5,206 nt of DNA from Acidiphilium sp. CAG:727 (GCA_000437515.1 FR898409.1:1-5206), one strand, 5' to 3'. Counted from the first letter of the stretch, positions 1-5,206 are shown. Program-made: numbers and translations. The notes: generated by a model not told the origin, from the letters alone.

Positions 1-138
1 AACAACTATGCGGCTATTGCATACTTTGCAAACTTTGATGAACTTAAAGTTAACGCTCAAACGCAAGAGAAGTTGGCAGGCTGGGATAGCGCATATTGGA
101 CAATCGTCGACGGAGTTCCTGTATTTCTAACGAAATAA
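1..138 (+). CDS. C-terminal 45 residues of an upstream protein, possibly surface-associated (partial)
   Basis: Frame 1 is open from the first base to a TAA at 136-138, so this is the 3' end of a gene that begins outside the window. The visible tail has aromatic and glycine-rich character and ends in a pattern of the type WD-x4-YW-x-IVDG-x-PVF. Similar endings are familiar to me from large Clostridial extracellular proteins built of repeat or Ig-like modules, where a WD...W...DG.PV segment closes the chain. That link is from memory of the pattern, not from a search. No membrane anchor or LPXTG sorting signal is present in these 45 residues. The gene is separated from lacZ by 213 bases with a strong terminator, so it is probably not in the lacZ transcript. 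Being coding is well supported; function is weak. Confidence 0.6.
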   Translation, partial: NNYAAIAYFANFDELKVNAQTQEKLAGWDSAYWTIVDGVPVFLTK

Positions 139-165
139 TTCAGGCAGGGAAACAAGCTAAACATA

Positions 166-229
166 AACAGTGAGCAATTATTTATTAACGTGCTTCACTT
201 CTGCAGTTAAGCAGAGCAATAACACTGTT
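166..229 (+). other. Potential folded segment in the intergenic region (nested inverted repeats)
   Basis: AACAGTG at 166-172 is exactly complementary to CACTGTT at 223-229. Enclosed by it is a second hairpin: TGCTT (191-195) pairs with AAGCA (209-213), there is one mismatch (C196/T208), then ACT (197-199) pairs with AGT (205-207) around a five-base loop. GAGCAAT also occurs twice (172-178 and 214-220). The element sits between the stop of the upstream gene and the terminator at 232-273. It could be part of the 3' untranslated region of the upstream gene or a small structured RNA. It resembles no riboswitch class that I recognise. Confidence 0.3.
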
Positions 230-231
230 CG

Positions 232-273
232 GGTTGTCGCAAGAAAACTGAGTTTTTCTTGCGACAGCCTTTA
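232..273 (+). terminator. Strong rho-independent terminator hairpin
   Basis: Bases 232-247 pair with 254-269 over 16 base pairs, with a single G-U wobble (T234 with G267), around the six-base loop 248-253. The stem is followed by a short T-rich run (TTTATAGTTTAG) rather than a clean T tract. The four A-T pairs next to the loop and the GC-rich base are typical of a terminator. It ends the transcript of the upstream gene, 94 bases after its stop. The run of A before the loop and T after it means it could work in both directions, but no opposing gene is seen here. Confidence 0.75.
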
Positions 274-295
274 TAGTTTAGATTTCTTCATAATT

Positions 296-323
296 TTGTC
301 CGACTTACGTCGCTGAATATAGA
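296..323 (+). promoter_or_regulatory. Candidate sigma-A type promoter for lacZ
   Basis: TTGTCC at 296-301 (4 of 6 matches to TTGACA) and TATAGA at 318-323 (4 of 6 to TATAAT) are separated by 16 bases. Transcription would start near 330, leaving a leader of about 22 bases that still contains the Shine-Dalgarno AGGAAA at 336-341. The position, between the terminator and the gene, is right. The match is modest and other AT-rich boxes nearby, such as TATACT at 326-331, could be proposed. No clear operator palindrome was found; CGAC/GTCG around 301-312 is too short to call one. Confidence 0.3.
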
Positions 324-351
324 AATATACTGCATAGGAAACATAATAAAA

Positions 352-3324
352 ATGCAATTCGATTTTAATAATCACCTTAATAACGAAATATTACAGCAAA
401 ACCGCCTGAAAGCAAGAAGTTATTTCATTCCTTACGAAAACAAGGCGATAAATGCAGGCAATATTGCAGGCACGAAAAACACGACGAGATGCCATTCTCT
501 TAGCGGTAAGTGGAATTTTGCGTATTACGAAAATATCCGCGAAGCGTTCGATACCGTCGAACAGACTTATACCGACGAAATAAGCGTTCCCGACGTCTGG
601 CAATTTGCAGGGTATGAAAAGCCGTTTTATATCAACGTTGCTTATCCGTTCCCCGCAACGCCGCCTTACGTTCCCGATTGCGCTCCCGGTGCGGTTTATA
701 ACAGGAAATTCAGTTATAAAAAAGCAAAAAATTTATCTCGTTCGATTATAACTTTTCAGGGTGTAAGCGCAGGGTTTGATTTGTTTATTAACGGCAAATA
801 TGTCGGATACAGTCAGGGAAGTCATTACCCGTCCGAGTTCGATATTACCGATTGTTTATCGGACGGCGAAAACGATATTAAGGTCATCGTGTATAAATGG
901 ACGACGGGAAGTTGGTTCGAGTGTCAGGATATGCTTCGTAACAACGGAATTTTCCGTGAGGTTTATATTACCGATATAATCGAAAACGGCGTTTACGACG
1001 TTTCGTGGACTTGCAAAAAACACGGTAATGTCTATGATTGTAAAGTTGCCGTAGAAATGCAGACCGAAAAACCGAGCGAACTTTGCGTTACGTTGACCGA
1101 TAAAGACGGAAAAGTCGTTTTCACGAATAAGCAACAAGTTAAAAGCGAAAGCATTGTTGAGTTTTCCGTTGAAAATCCGTCGGAATGGAACGTAGAAAAT
1201 CCCGTTTTATACGATTTGAGTTTGTCGGTTTTTGTGAGCGGGCAAGAAGTCGAAAACGTTAGTATTCCCGTAGGTTTCCGCACTTTTAGTATTGAAAACG
1301 GAGTGTTCAAGGTGAACGGCGTTCCCGTAAAATGCCACGGCGTAAATCATCACGATACTACGCCCGACAGGGGATGCGCTTTAACCACGGAAGATTACGA
1401 AAAAGACTTCCGCCTGATGAAGGAACTGAATATCGACACGATAAGATTTTCGCATTATCCGCCGTGTCCTGCGGCGTTGGAACTTTGCGACAAAATGGGT
1501 TTTTACGTCATAGACGAAACCGATCTTGAAACGCACGGCGCGTTCTTTATGAACGAAACGTTCGATTATTTCAGCAATAATTCGGAATATCTTGCGGAAT
1601 ATCTCGACAGGATAGAGCGGTTATATGCACGCGATAAAAATCATGCGTCGATAATTTTATGGAGTTTGGGCAACGAATCCGGTTTCGGCGAAAACCAAAA
1701 GAAAATGGCGGAACTTCTGAAATCTTACGATAAAGACTTGCTCATTCATTACGAGGGCGCATGGAATTGGAAGGGCGAAAACGGATTCGACGTCGTTTCC
1801 ATGATGTATCCTTCGTGCGAAAAAATGGTCGAAATGATGAACAATCGCCCGAACAAACCCTTCTTTTTGTGCGAATACGCGCACGCTATGGGCGTCGGAC
1901 CCGGCGGACTGAAAGACTATTGGACGACCATATACGAAAACGAACGCTCTATGGGCGGTTGTATTTGGGAATGGTGCGATCACGCTTACTATGCCGGAAA
2001 CAAGAAAGATTTTTATTTCGGCGGCGACGGGAACGAGTGGTTACACGACGGCAATTTTTGCGCCGACGGGATGTTGCGCGCCGACCGTGATTTGACTTCG
2101 GCTGCTTATGAAATCGCAAACGTATATCGTCCGTTTTATTCCGAACTTTTCGGCAACGAACTCACGATAACAAGTCGGTTATCGTTTACGGGTTCGGAAA
2201 AATACGAAATAGAGTGCAAAGTGATTAAAGACGGCAAAACCGCAGAAGTTGCGCTCGATCACGATATAAAACCGCTTAAAACTCAAAAATTCAATCTTTC
2301 GGAAGATCTTTGCGGCGAAAACGTTTTCGTCGAGTTGACTTATAAACGTAACGGCAAAATTTGCGGAAGCGAACAACACATTGTAAAAAGGACGTTGCCG
2401 GTTATTACGCAGAAACAAGGCGGAGAAATAAAATTAACCGAAAACGAAAAGTTTTATATTTTCGATTGCTGTAACGTTAAATATTATTTTTCAAAGCATA
2501 CCGCCACGTTTGAAAAGATAGAAAAGGACGGTAAAAATTACCTGTCCGATAAAAAGTCTTTGTTCTATAATCCTTATACTGCGGTAAATTCGTTTATGCC
2601 TAACATATATCGTTATAAAATGGATAACGATATGTATATCAACGGAAAATGGCGTGAACACGGATTCGATATGATGTGGAACAGAGTTCTTTCGTATAAC
2701 GTCGAAAAAGTCGGTTGCGATTATAAGATTACGGTTGACAGTTTGTTCTCGCCGCCGAAACGGTCGAAAGAATTCACCAATAAATTCGTTTACACGATTT
2801 TCGCGAACGGAGATTTGGGCGTTGATTGTACGCTTATAAAAGAAAACGAAAATTTACCGTACTTGCCGAGATACGGTTTCCTACTTAACCCGAACGAAAA
2901 TTTATTTGATAAAGTCGAATGGAAAGGTTTCGGACCGAACGAAAATTACAGCGATTACAAAGAAGCCGCCAAGGTGGGGACTTATTCAAAAGATATTAAA
3001 GATATGTTTTACGAATACGTCAGCCCGCAGGAAAACGGCGAACGTTGCGGCATTTCGCATTTGTCGCTTTTCGGAAAAAGCGGAGCAAAACTTTCGGTTT
3101 ACGCAAAAGGAGATTTCTTCTCGTTCAAAGTAAACGATTTTATCGGTAAAGATTTGCAGGCAGCAAGGCATATTACCGATTTGAAACGCGGCGAAACGCT
3201 CGAACTTGCAATCGACGGTTATTTTTCGGGCGTGGGCAGCAACAGCTGCGGTCCCGAATTACCCGAAGATAAACGCATAACCGATAAAGTATTAAATTTC
3301 GGGGTTTATTTCCGATTCGAATAA
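352..3324 (+). CDS. lacZ: Beta-galactosidase, glycoside hydrolase family 2 (LacZ type)
   Basis: This cytoplasmic enzyme (no signal peptide or membrane segment) hydrolyses terminal beta-D-galactosides such as lactose. Its 990 residues are close to the roughly 1,020 of E. coli LacZ. Domains in order are the GH2 sugar-binding jelly roll (about 35-208), an Ig-like sandwich (about 210-313), the catalytic TIM barrel (about 314-606), a second sandwich (about 615-705) and the C-terminal Bgal_small_N-type domain (about 715-985). Key residues align with E. coli LacZ: N95 (N102), D193 (D201), H334 (H357), R365 and H368 (R388, H391, in RFSHYP), metal ligands E393 and H395 (E416, H418, in ETHG), acid/base E442 (E461, in GNESG), nucleophile E508 (E537, in CEYAHAMG), H511 (H540) and F569 (F601). 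The E. coli W999 position appears to be C966 in GSNSCGP, as in many non-enteric LacZ proteins. The ATG at 352 has AGGAAA (336-341) ten bases upstream, and the alignment begins right after it. The frame is intact and ends in TAA. The 29-base gap to the manA remnant holds no terminator, suggesting a former shared transcript. Confidence 0.97.
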   Translation: MQFDFNNHLNNEILQQNRLKARSYFIPYENKAINAGNIAGTKNTTRCHSLSGKWNFAYYENIREAFDTVEQTYTDEISVPDVWQFAGYEKPFYINVAYPFPATPPYVPDCAPGAVYNRKFSYKKAKNLSRSIITFQGVSAGFDLFINGKYVGYSQGSHYPSEFDITDCLSDGENDIKVIVYKWTTGSWFECQDMLRNNGIFREVYITDIIENGVYDVSWTCKKHGNVYDCKVAVEMQTEKPSELCVTLTDKDGKVVFTNKQQVKSESIVEFSVENPSEWNVENPVLYDLSLSVFVSGQEVENVSIPVGFRTFSIENGVFKVNGVPVKCHGVNHHDTTPDRGCALTTEDYEKDFRLMKELNIDTIRFSHYPPCPAALELCDKMGFYVIDETDLETHGAFFMNETFDYFSNNSEYLAEYLDRIERLYARDKNHASIILWSLGNESGFGENQKKMAELLKSYDKDLLIHYEGAWNWKGENGFDVVSMMYPSCEKMVEMMNNRPNKPFFLCEYAHAMGVGPGGLKDYWTTIYENERSMGGCIWEWCDHAYYAGNKKDFYFGGDGNEWLHDGNFCADGMLRADRDLTSAAYEIANVYRPFYSELFGNELTITSRLSFTGSEKYEIECKVIKDGKTAEVALDHDIKPLKTQKFNLSEDLCGENVFVELTYKRNGKICGSEQHIVKRTLPVITQKQGGEIKLTENEKFYIFDCCNVKYYFSKHTATFEKIEKDGKNYLSDKKSLFYNPYTAVNSFMPNIYRYKMDNDMYINGKWREHGFDMMWNRVLSYNVEKVGCDYKITVDSLFSPPKRSKEFTNKFVYTIFANGDLGVDCTLIKENENLPYLPRYGFLLNPNENLFDKVEWKGFGPNENYSDYKEAAKVGTYSKDIKDMFYEYVSPQENGERCGISHLSLFGKSGAKLSVYAKGDFFSFKVNDFIGKDLQAARHITDLKRGETLELAIDGYFSGVGSNSCGPELPEDKRITDKVLNFGVYFRFE

Positions 3325-3353
3325 GTCGCATAAATTTTTCAAACTAAAATAGT

Positions 3354-3653
3354 ATGATAAAATTACAAGCCGCTCTCAAAGATTATCTTTGGGGCGGAGA
3401 AAAGTTGAAAACACTTTTCGGCAGAGAAAAAGACAGCATTATTGCCGAAAGTTGGGAAGTATCCGTACACAAAGACGGCGAAAGCACGATTTCGGAAACA
3501 AATAAAACTTTTGCCGAATATCTTAAAGAAAACAAGAACGCAGTTGACTTAAACGGCGGCGAATTTTCCGTGCTGATTAAATATATCGCCACGGCGAAAA
3601 ATTCGTTTTGGGCAACAGTTTCTTTATTCCATGCGGCGAAAAATTTTCCGTAA
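3354..3653 (+). pseudogene. manA: Truncated mannose-6-phosphate isomerase, type I (N-terminal fragment)
   Basis: Residues 1-78 match the N-terminus of type I phosphomannose isomerase, the zinc enzyme interconverting mannose-6-P and fructose-6-P. The order is LKDYLWGG (8-15), a LFG stretch, AESWEVSVHKDG (31-42), and then F-SVLIKYI (71-78), where the family normally reads F-P-L-K-I-D-A just before the QVHP zinc-ligand segment. At that point the match stops. The final 21 residues (about 79-99) are out-of-frame reading of other DNA and end at a TAA (3651-3653). The normal protein is about 300 residues or longer, so the catalytic core with its zinc ligands is missing and the product cannot be an active isomerase. 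The ATG at 3354 fits the family start but has no evident Shine-Dalgarno sequence; translation may have relied on coupling with lacZ, 29 bases upstream. I call it a pseudogene made by an internal deletion, although an assembly collapse could look the same. Confidence 0.72.
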
Positions 3654-3682
3654 GCGGTAACGCCATGGCGATTTTAACTACC
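3590..3682 (+). pseudogene. manA: Probable remnant of the manA C-terminus, in frame with the downstream kinase
   Basis: In the frame that continues into the ROK kinase, 3590-3682 encodes HGEKFVLGNSFFIPCGEKF followed by SVSGNAMAILTTE. The pattern G-x-SFFIP-x-G-x4-V-x-GNA-x-x-ILT resembles the last strands of type I phosphomannose isomerases, where a GDSFFIPAG...G...ILT segment ends the jelly roll. It follows directly on the N-terminal manA fragment, in a different frame. This is best explained by a loss of the central coding region (probably around 200 codons, judged from the family length) with junction near 3588-3595. No stop codon separates this remnant from the kinase. The assignment is by eye and the segment is short, so it is moderately sure only. 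Confidence 0.5.
3592..3645 (+). repeat. 12-base direct repeat, 42 bases apart
   Basis: CGGCGAAAAATT occurs at 3592-3603 and again at 3634-3645. The 42-base offset is exactly 14 codons, and in the kinase-linked frame both copies encode GEKF. The first copy lies at the apparent manA deletion junction. It may be chance within an A/G-rich coding style, a small in-frame tandem duplication, or homology that took part in the rearrangement. The two copies themselves are both retained, so a deletion between them is not what removed the manA core. Confidence 0.5.
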
Positions 3683-4114
3683 GAAAACACGCTGAAATAT
3701 TATGCGGGAATAGACCTTGGCGGCTCGGGAATAAAATGCGGAATCGTAGACGAAAACGGCAAGATTGTCGCGATTAAGAAATGCCCGACGAGAAAAGGTG
3801 TGGAAGTCAAAGAAATTCTTCGCGATATGGTAAATCTCGTAAAAGATTTGCAGAAAGAGACGGGATTGAAACTCGAAGGTGTTGGTGTGGGTTGCCCCGG
3901 ACTTATTGATACCGAAAAGGGGAATGTGGTTTACAGCAACAATCTCGCATGGAAGAACGTTCCGCTCATAAAAACGCTGAAAGAAGAATTAAATTTGCCC
4001 GTTTACGTTACGAATGACGCGAATGCGGCTGCGCTCGGCGAATATTATTTCGGCGCAGGGAAAAAGTATAAATCGCTTGTAATGTTTACGCTCGGCACGG
4101 GCGTGGGTAGCTGA
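3608..4114 (+). pseudogene. ROK-family sugar kinase, N-terminal half, ended by an in-frame TGA
   Basis: ROK kinases phosphorylate hexoses (often glucose, fructose or N-acetyl sugars) with ATP in the cytoplasm. The kinase match starts at YYAGIDLGGSGIKCGIVDENG, the phosphate-binding DxGG motif. It continues through GVGVGCPGLID and YSNNLAW to VTNDANAAALGE, where the catalytic Asp is D137 counted from TTG 3608, and then TLGTGVGS before TGA at 4112-4114. ROK proteins normally continue GTG-x-G-G-G-I-V-x-NGKL, so the stop replaces a conserved glycine codon, consistent with GGA to TGA; the preceding AGC is also an unusual Ser at a glycine position. Reading goes on in the same frame after the stop, so this is one gene broken by a nonsense codon. 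The possible starts are TTG 3608 and ATG 3665, neither with a good Shine-Dalgarno. The frame is open further upstream to 3581, suggesting the kinase was the C-terminal part of a manA fusion. The 5' end overlaps the truncated manA frame by 46 bases. Confidence 0.85.
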
Positions 4115-4750
4115 ATCGTTTTCAACGGAAAACTGTTTGAAGGCAATCTCGGCGCTGGAGTCGAGCTCGGACACGAAGTGATTAAGAATGGCGGCGAGAG
4201 ATGCACTTGCGGAAGGAAGGGCTGTCTTGAAGCCTATGCATCGGCAACCGCTTTGATACGTCAGGCAAAAAAGACTATGGAAAACGATAAAGAAAGCCTG
4301 CTTTGGAAACTTACGGACGGAAACAAAGAGGATGTAAACGGTAAGATCGTGTTCGATGCACTGCGTGCAGGCGATAAAACAGCGGGAAAAGTTGTAAAGA
4401 AATACACGGAATATCTTGCGGCTGGGGTAACGAACGTAATAAACGCTTTCCACCCGCAAGCAATCGTATTAGGCGGCGGAATTTGTACCGCGGGTGATGT
4501 ATTTTTAACTCCGTTAAAACGCAAGGTTAATCGTCAGATTTACGGCGGAACGAAATTCGCTCCCGTAGAAATCGTTGTTGCAAGTCTTGGAAACGACACG
4601 GGCATTTATGGCGCAGCGGCTTTGGTAATAAACGGATTAGTGTGTATAATCTCGGTAAATAATGGTAAAAATAATTATATTGCAATTAGCTTAGGTAAAG
4701 ATAAAACAGAATATATAATTTCAGACGAAGATATATTGCAGTTATATTAA
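4115..4750 (+). pseudogene. ROK-family sugar kinase, C-terminal half, beyond the in-frame stop, with a non-ROK tail
   Basis: This continues the frame of the N-terminal half. It begins IVFNGKLFEGNLGAG-VELGHEV and then shows the full ROK zinc signature, H189 with C199-x-C201-x4-C206 and E208 (numbering from TTG 3608, with the stop as residue 169), as ERCTCGRKGCLEAYAS. AFHPQAIVLGGGI and SLGNDTGIYGAAALV follow, the usual closing motifs. A typical ROK protein would end within a few residues of GAAALV at about 4629. Here about 40 more residues follow, rich in N, K, I and Y, to TAA 4748-4750, in DNA that is much more AT-rich, so the native C-terminus was probably replaced. A shorter frame could start at GTG 4178, but that lies inside the zinc motif, loses H189 and has no Shine-Dalgarno, so it is unlikely to be a genuine gene. 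VELGH has Val where Gly is usual, another hint of relaxed constraint. Confidence 0.82.
4622..4650 (+). promoter_or_regulatory. Promoter-like sequence inside the kinase tail
   Basis: TTGGTA (4622-4627) and a perfect TATAAT (4645-4650) lie exactly 17 bases apart, at the point where the DNA turns AT-rich. It would transcribe toward 4750 and beyond. No open reading frame of note begins just downstream, and the terminator at 4881-4919 would stop it before the next gene. In AT-rich DNA such matches also arise by chance. Confidence 0.25.
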
Positions 4751-4778
4751 GTTTTTTAATGACTTTACGATAAAGAAA

Positions 4779-4817
4779 TGGTGCACTTAAATTGTCTAAA
4801 TATTGACGAGTGCACTA
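4779..4817 (+). repeat. Inverted repeat with GTGCAC cores
   Basis: GTGCACT at 4781-4787 is complementary to AGTGCAC at 4809-4815. The pairing extends outward by G4780-T4816 and T4779-A4817, giving 9 pairs around a loop of 21 bases (4788-4808). Because GTGCAC is itself a palindrome, GTGCACT also occurs as a direct repeat at 4781 and 4810, 29 bases apart. It lies in the gap after the broken kinase. It could be a protein-binding site with paired half sites or one end of a small element. It is not followed by a T run, so it is not a standard terminator. Confidence 0.4.
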
Positions 4818-4834
4818 GTTCAAATCTGTCTTTT

Positions 4835-4857
4835 AAAATAGAAAATGTATCTATTTT
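4835..4857 (+). repeat. AT-rich hairpin
   Basis: AAAATAGA (4835-4842) and TCTATTTT (4850-4857) form a perfect 8-pair stem with a 7-base loop (4843-4849), extendable by three weaker pairs. The stem is nearly all A-T and is followed by GAGCGGG, so it is a poor terminator. It may be an operator-like palindrome or chance in AT-rich DNA. Confidence 0.35.
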
Positions 4858-4880
4858 GAGCGGGTTTGCCAAGATAAAAA

Positions 4881-4919
4881 GTCGACATTTTTGCTGAAAT
4901 AGCAAATGTTGGCTTTTTT
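4881..4919 (+). terminator. Rho-independent terminator upstream of the AbiEi-like gene
   Basis: Bases 4881-4895 pair with 4901-4913 around the loop GAAAT (4896-4900). The stem has 6 pairs next to the loop, a two-T bulge on the left arm (4888-4889 or equivalent), and then 7 more pairs including two wobbles. Six T (4914-4919) follow directly. This is the classical arrangement and would end transcripts arriving from the lacZ-manA-ROK block, insulating the next gene. Confidence 0.75.
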
Positions 4920-4933
4920 GTTGTCTAAAAATG

Positions 4934-4942
4934 TGTTATAAT
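4934..4942 (+). promoter_or_regulatory. Extended -10 promoter for the AbiEi-like gene
   Basis: TGTTATAAT at 4934-4942 is a perfect TGnTATAAT extended -10 element. The upstream -35 region is only weak (TTTTTG at 4915-4920, 16-base spacer), which extended -10 promoters tolerate. Transcription would start near 4949 and give a leader of about 38 bases containing the ribosome site of the gene at 4987. The promoter begins 15 bases after the T run of the preceding terminator, so the gene has its own transcript. Confidence 0.65.
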
Positions 4943-4986
4943 GTTAATGATGGCAGCGATTTTATCTTGTTTAAAGAGGTGGAAAT

Positions 4987-5206
4987 TTGAATTACACTAA
5001 ATTGCTCAGAGAGTATTGTAAAAAAAATAACGGTGCAATTTTTGATGTGTCAAAGTTAAAAGATACTGAATTTGCAGAAGTTCCGTATAAGACTTTGTTA
5101 AAGATATTAAATAGGCTTGAGGAAGAAGGTTTACTTAAGCCTGTTTCTAAAGGTGTATATTTTATAGGTGAAAAGCCGGTGGACGAAGAGTTGATTTTCG
5201 ATGAAT
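4987..5206 (+). CDS. Winged-helix protein resembling AbiEi-type antitoxin/regulator, N-terminal 73 residues (partial)
   Basis: The frame opens at TTG 4987, is preceded by AAAGAGGTGG (4973-4982) at good spacing, and is still open at the window edge. No ATG gives a better start. The visible part begins MNYTKLLREYCKKNNGAIF and continues DVSKL, VPYKTLLKILNRLEEEGLL and KPVSKGVYFIGE. A short N-terminal helix, then a recognition-helix-like stretch with N-RLEEEGLL, then a wing with SKG-YF, is the layout of the winged HTH at the start of AbiEi-type (type IV toxin-antitoxin) antitoxins and the related DUF6088-type proteins. Such proteins repress their own promoter and counteract a partner nucleotidyltransferase encoded just downstream. 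That partner is not in the window, so the role is inferred from the fold pattern only; another winged-helix regulator is possible. The gene is much more AT-rich than lacZ (18 G+C in the 60-base row from 5041), which suggests acquisition by transfer. Confidence 0.6.
   Translation, partial: MNYTKLLREYCKKNNGAIFDVSKLKDTEFAEVPYKTLLKILNRLEEEGLLKPVSKGVYFIGEKPVDEELIFDE

Noticed and set aside
326..331. TATACT as the -10 box of lacZ
   Set aside because: It would put the transcription start inside the Shine-Dalgarno sequence, and no -35 box lies at the right distance.
1657..1983. Antisense and alternate-frame open frames inside lacZ, such as the 108-codon frame on the minus strand
   Set aside because: They overlap the most conserved part of lacZ, including both catalytic glutamates, and are the usual shadows of a codon-biased gene.
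4112..4114. UGA recoding as Gly (code 25), Trp (code 4) or selenocysteine
   Set aside because: lacZ, a long conserved gene next door, has no internal TGA and uses TGG for Trp. ROK kinases are not known selenoproteins, and no convincing selenocysteine-insertion hairpin was seen directly after the codon. A single nonsense change is simpler.
3989..4459. Antisense open frame of 156 codons opposite the kinase
   Set aside because: It mirrors a well-matched ROK coding frame, has no family motifs that I recognise, and the + strand reading explains the DNA better.
4178..4750. Separate gene of 190 codons from GTG 4178
   Set aside because: It starts inside the ROK zinc-binding motif, loses its His ligand, and has no Shine-Dalgarno. 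It is the rear half of the interrupted kinase.
4809..4835. tRNA T-arm-like string GTTCAAATC, possibly a tRNA remnant used as an attachment site
   Set aside because: The flanking bases do not form a T stem beyond two or three pairs, and no acceptor stem, anticodon arm or CCA could be found nearby.

Overview
The window looks like a moderate-to-low GC Gram-positive chromosome, most likely an uncultured gut-type Clostridia. This rests on the Shine-Dalgarno style, the use of TTG starts, the LacZ subtype and the class of ROK and phosphomannose isomerase sequences. No 16S or other marker is present, so the taxonomic statement is an inference.

Layout, all on the + strand. Bases 1-138 hold the last 45 codons of an upstream gene, probably a surface-type protein. 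A 213-base intergenic gap follows, with a folded segment (166-229) and a strong hairpin terminator (232-273). An intact 990-residue GH2 beta-galactosidase (lacZ) occupies 352-3324. Twenty-nine bases later a sugar-phosphate block begins (3354-4750) that is clearly broken. It has the N-terminal 80 or so residues of a type I mannose-6-phosphate isomerase (manA), then, in another frame, what looks like the extreme C-terminus of the same enzyme. That remnant runs without a stop into a ROK-family sugar kinase, which is interrupted by an in-frame TGA at 4112-4114. The kinase frame also ends in about 40 residues that do not look like a ROK protein, and base composition drops sharply to AT-rich at about 4620.

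From about 4620 to the end the DNA is AT-rich (about 23-30% GC in hand-counted 60-base rows, against 53% in the row just before). It holds two inverted repeats, a terminator (4881-4919), an extended -10 promoter (4934-4942) and the first 73 codons of a winged-helix protein resembling AbiEi-type antitoxin or regulator domains, starting at TTG 4987 and running off the window.

Functionally, lacZ, manA and the ROK kinase would together have hydrolysed beta-galactosides and fed the released hexoses into glycolysis. In this genome only lacZ looks intact. The most notable features are the decayed, apparently once-fused manA-ROK gene and the change to a different kind of DNA, with a possible toxin-antitoxin or defence gene, at the right edge. 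I do not see a clearly novel system within these 5.2 kb; if one exists, it would most likely lie beyond the right edge.
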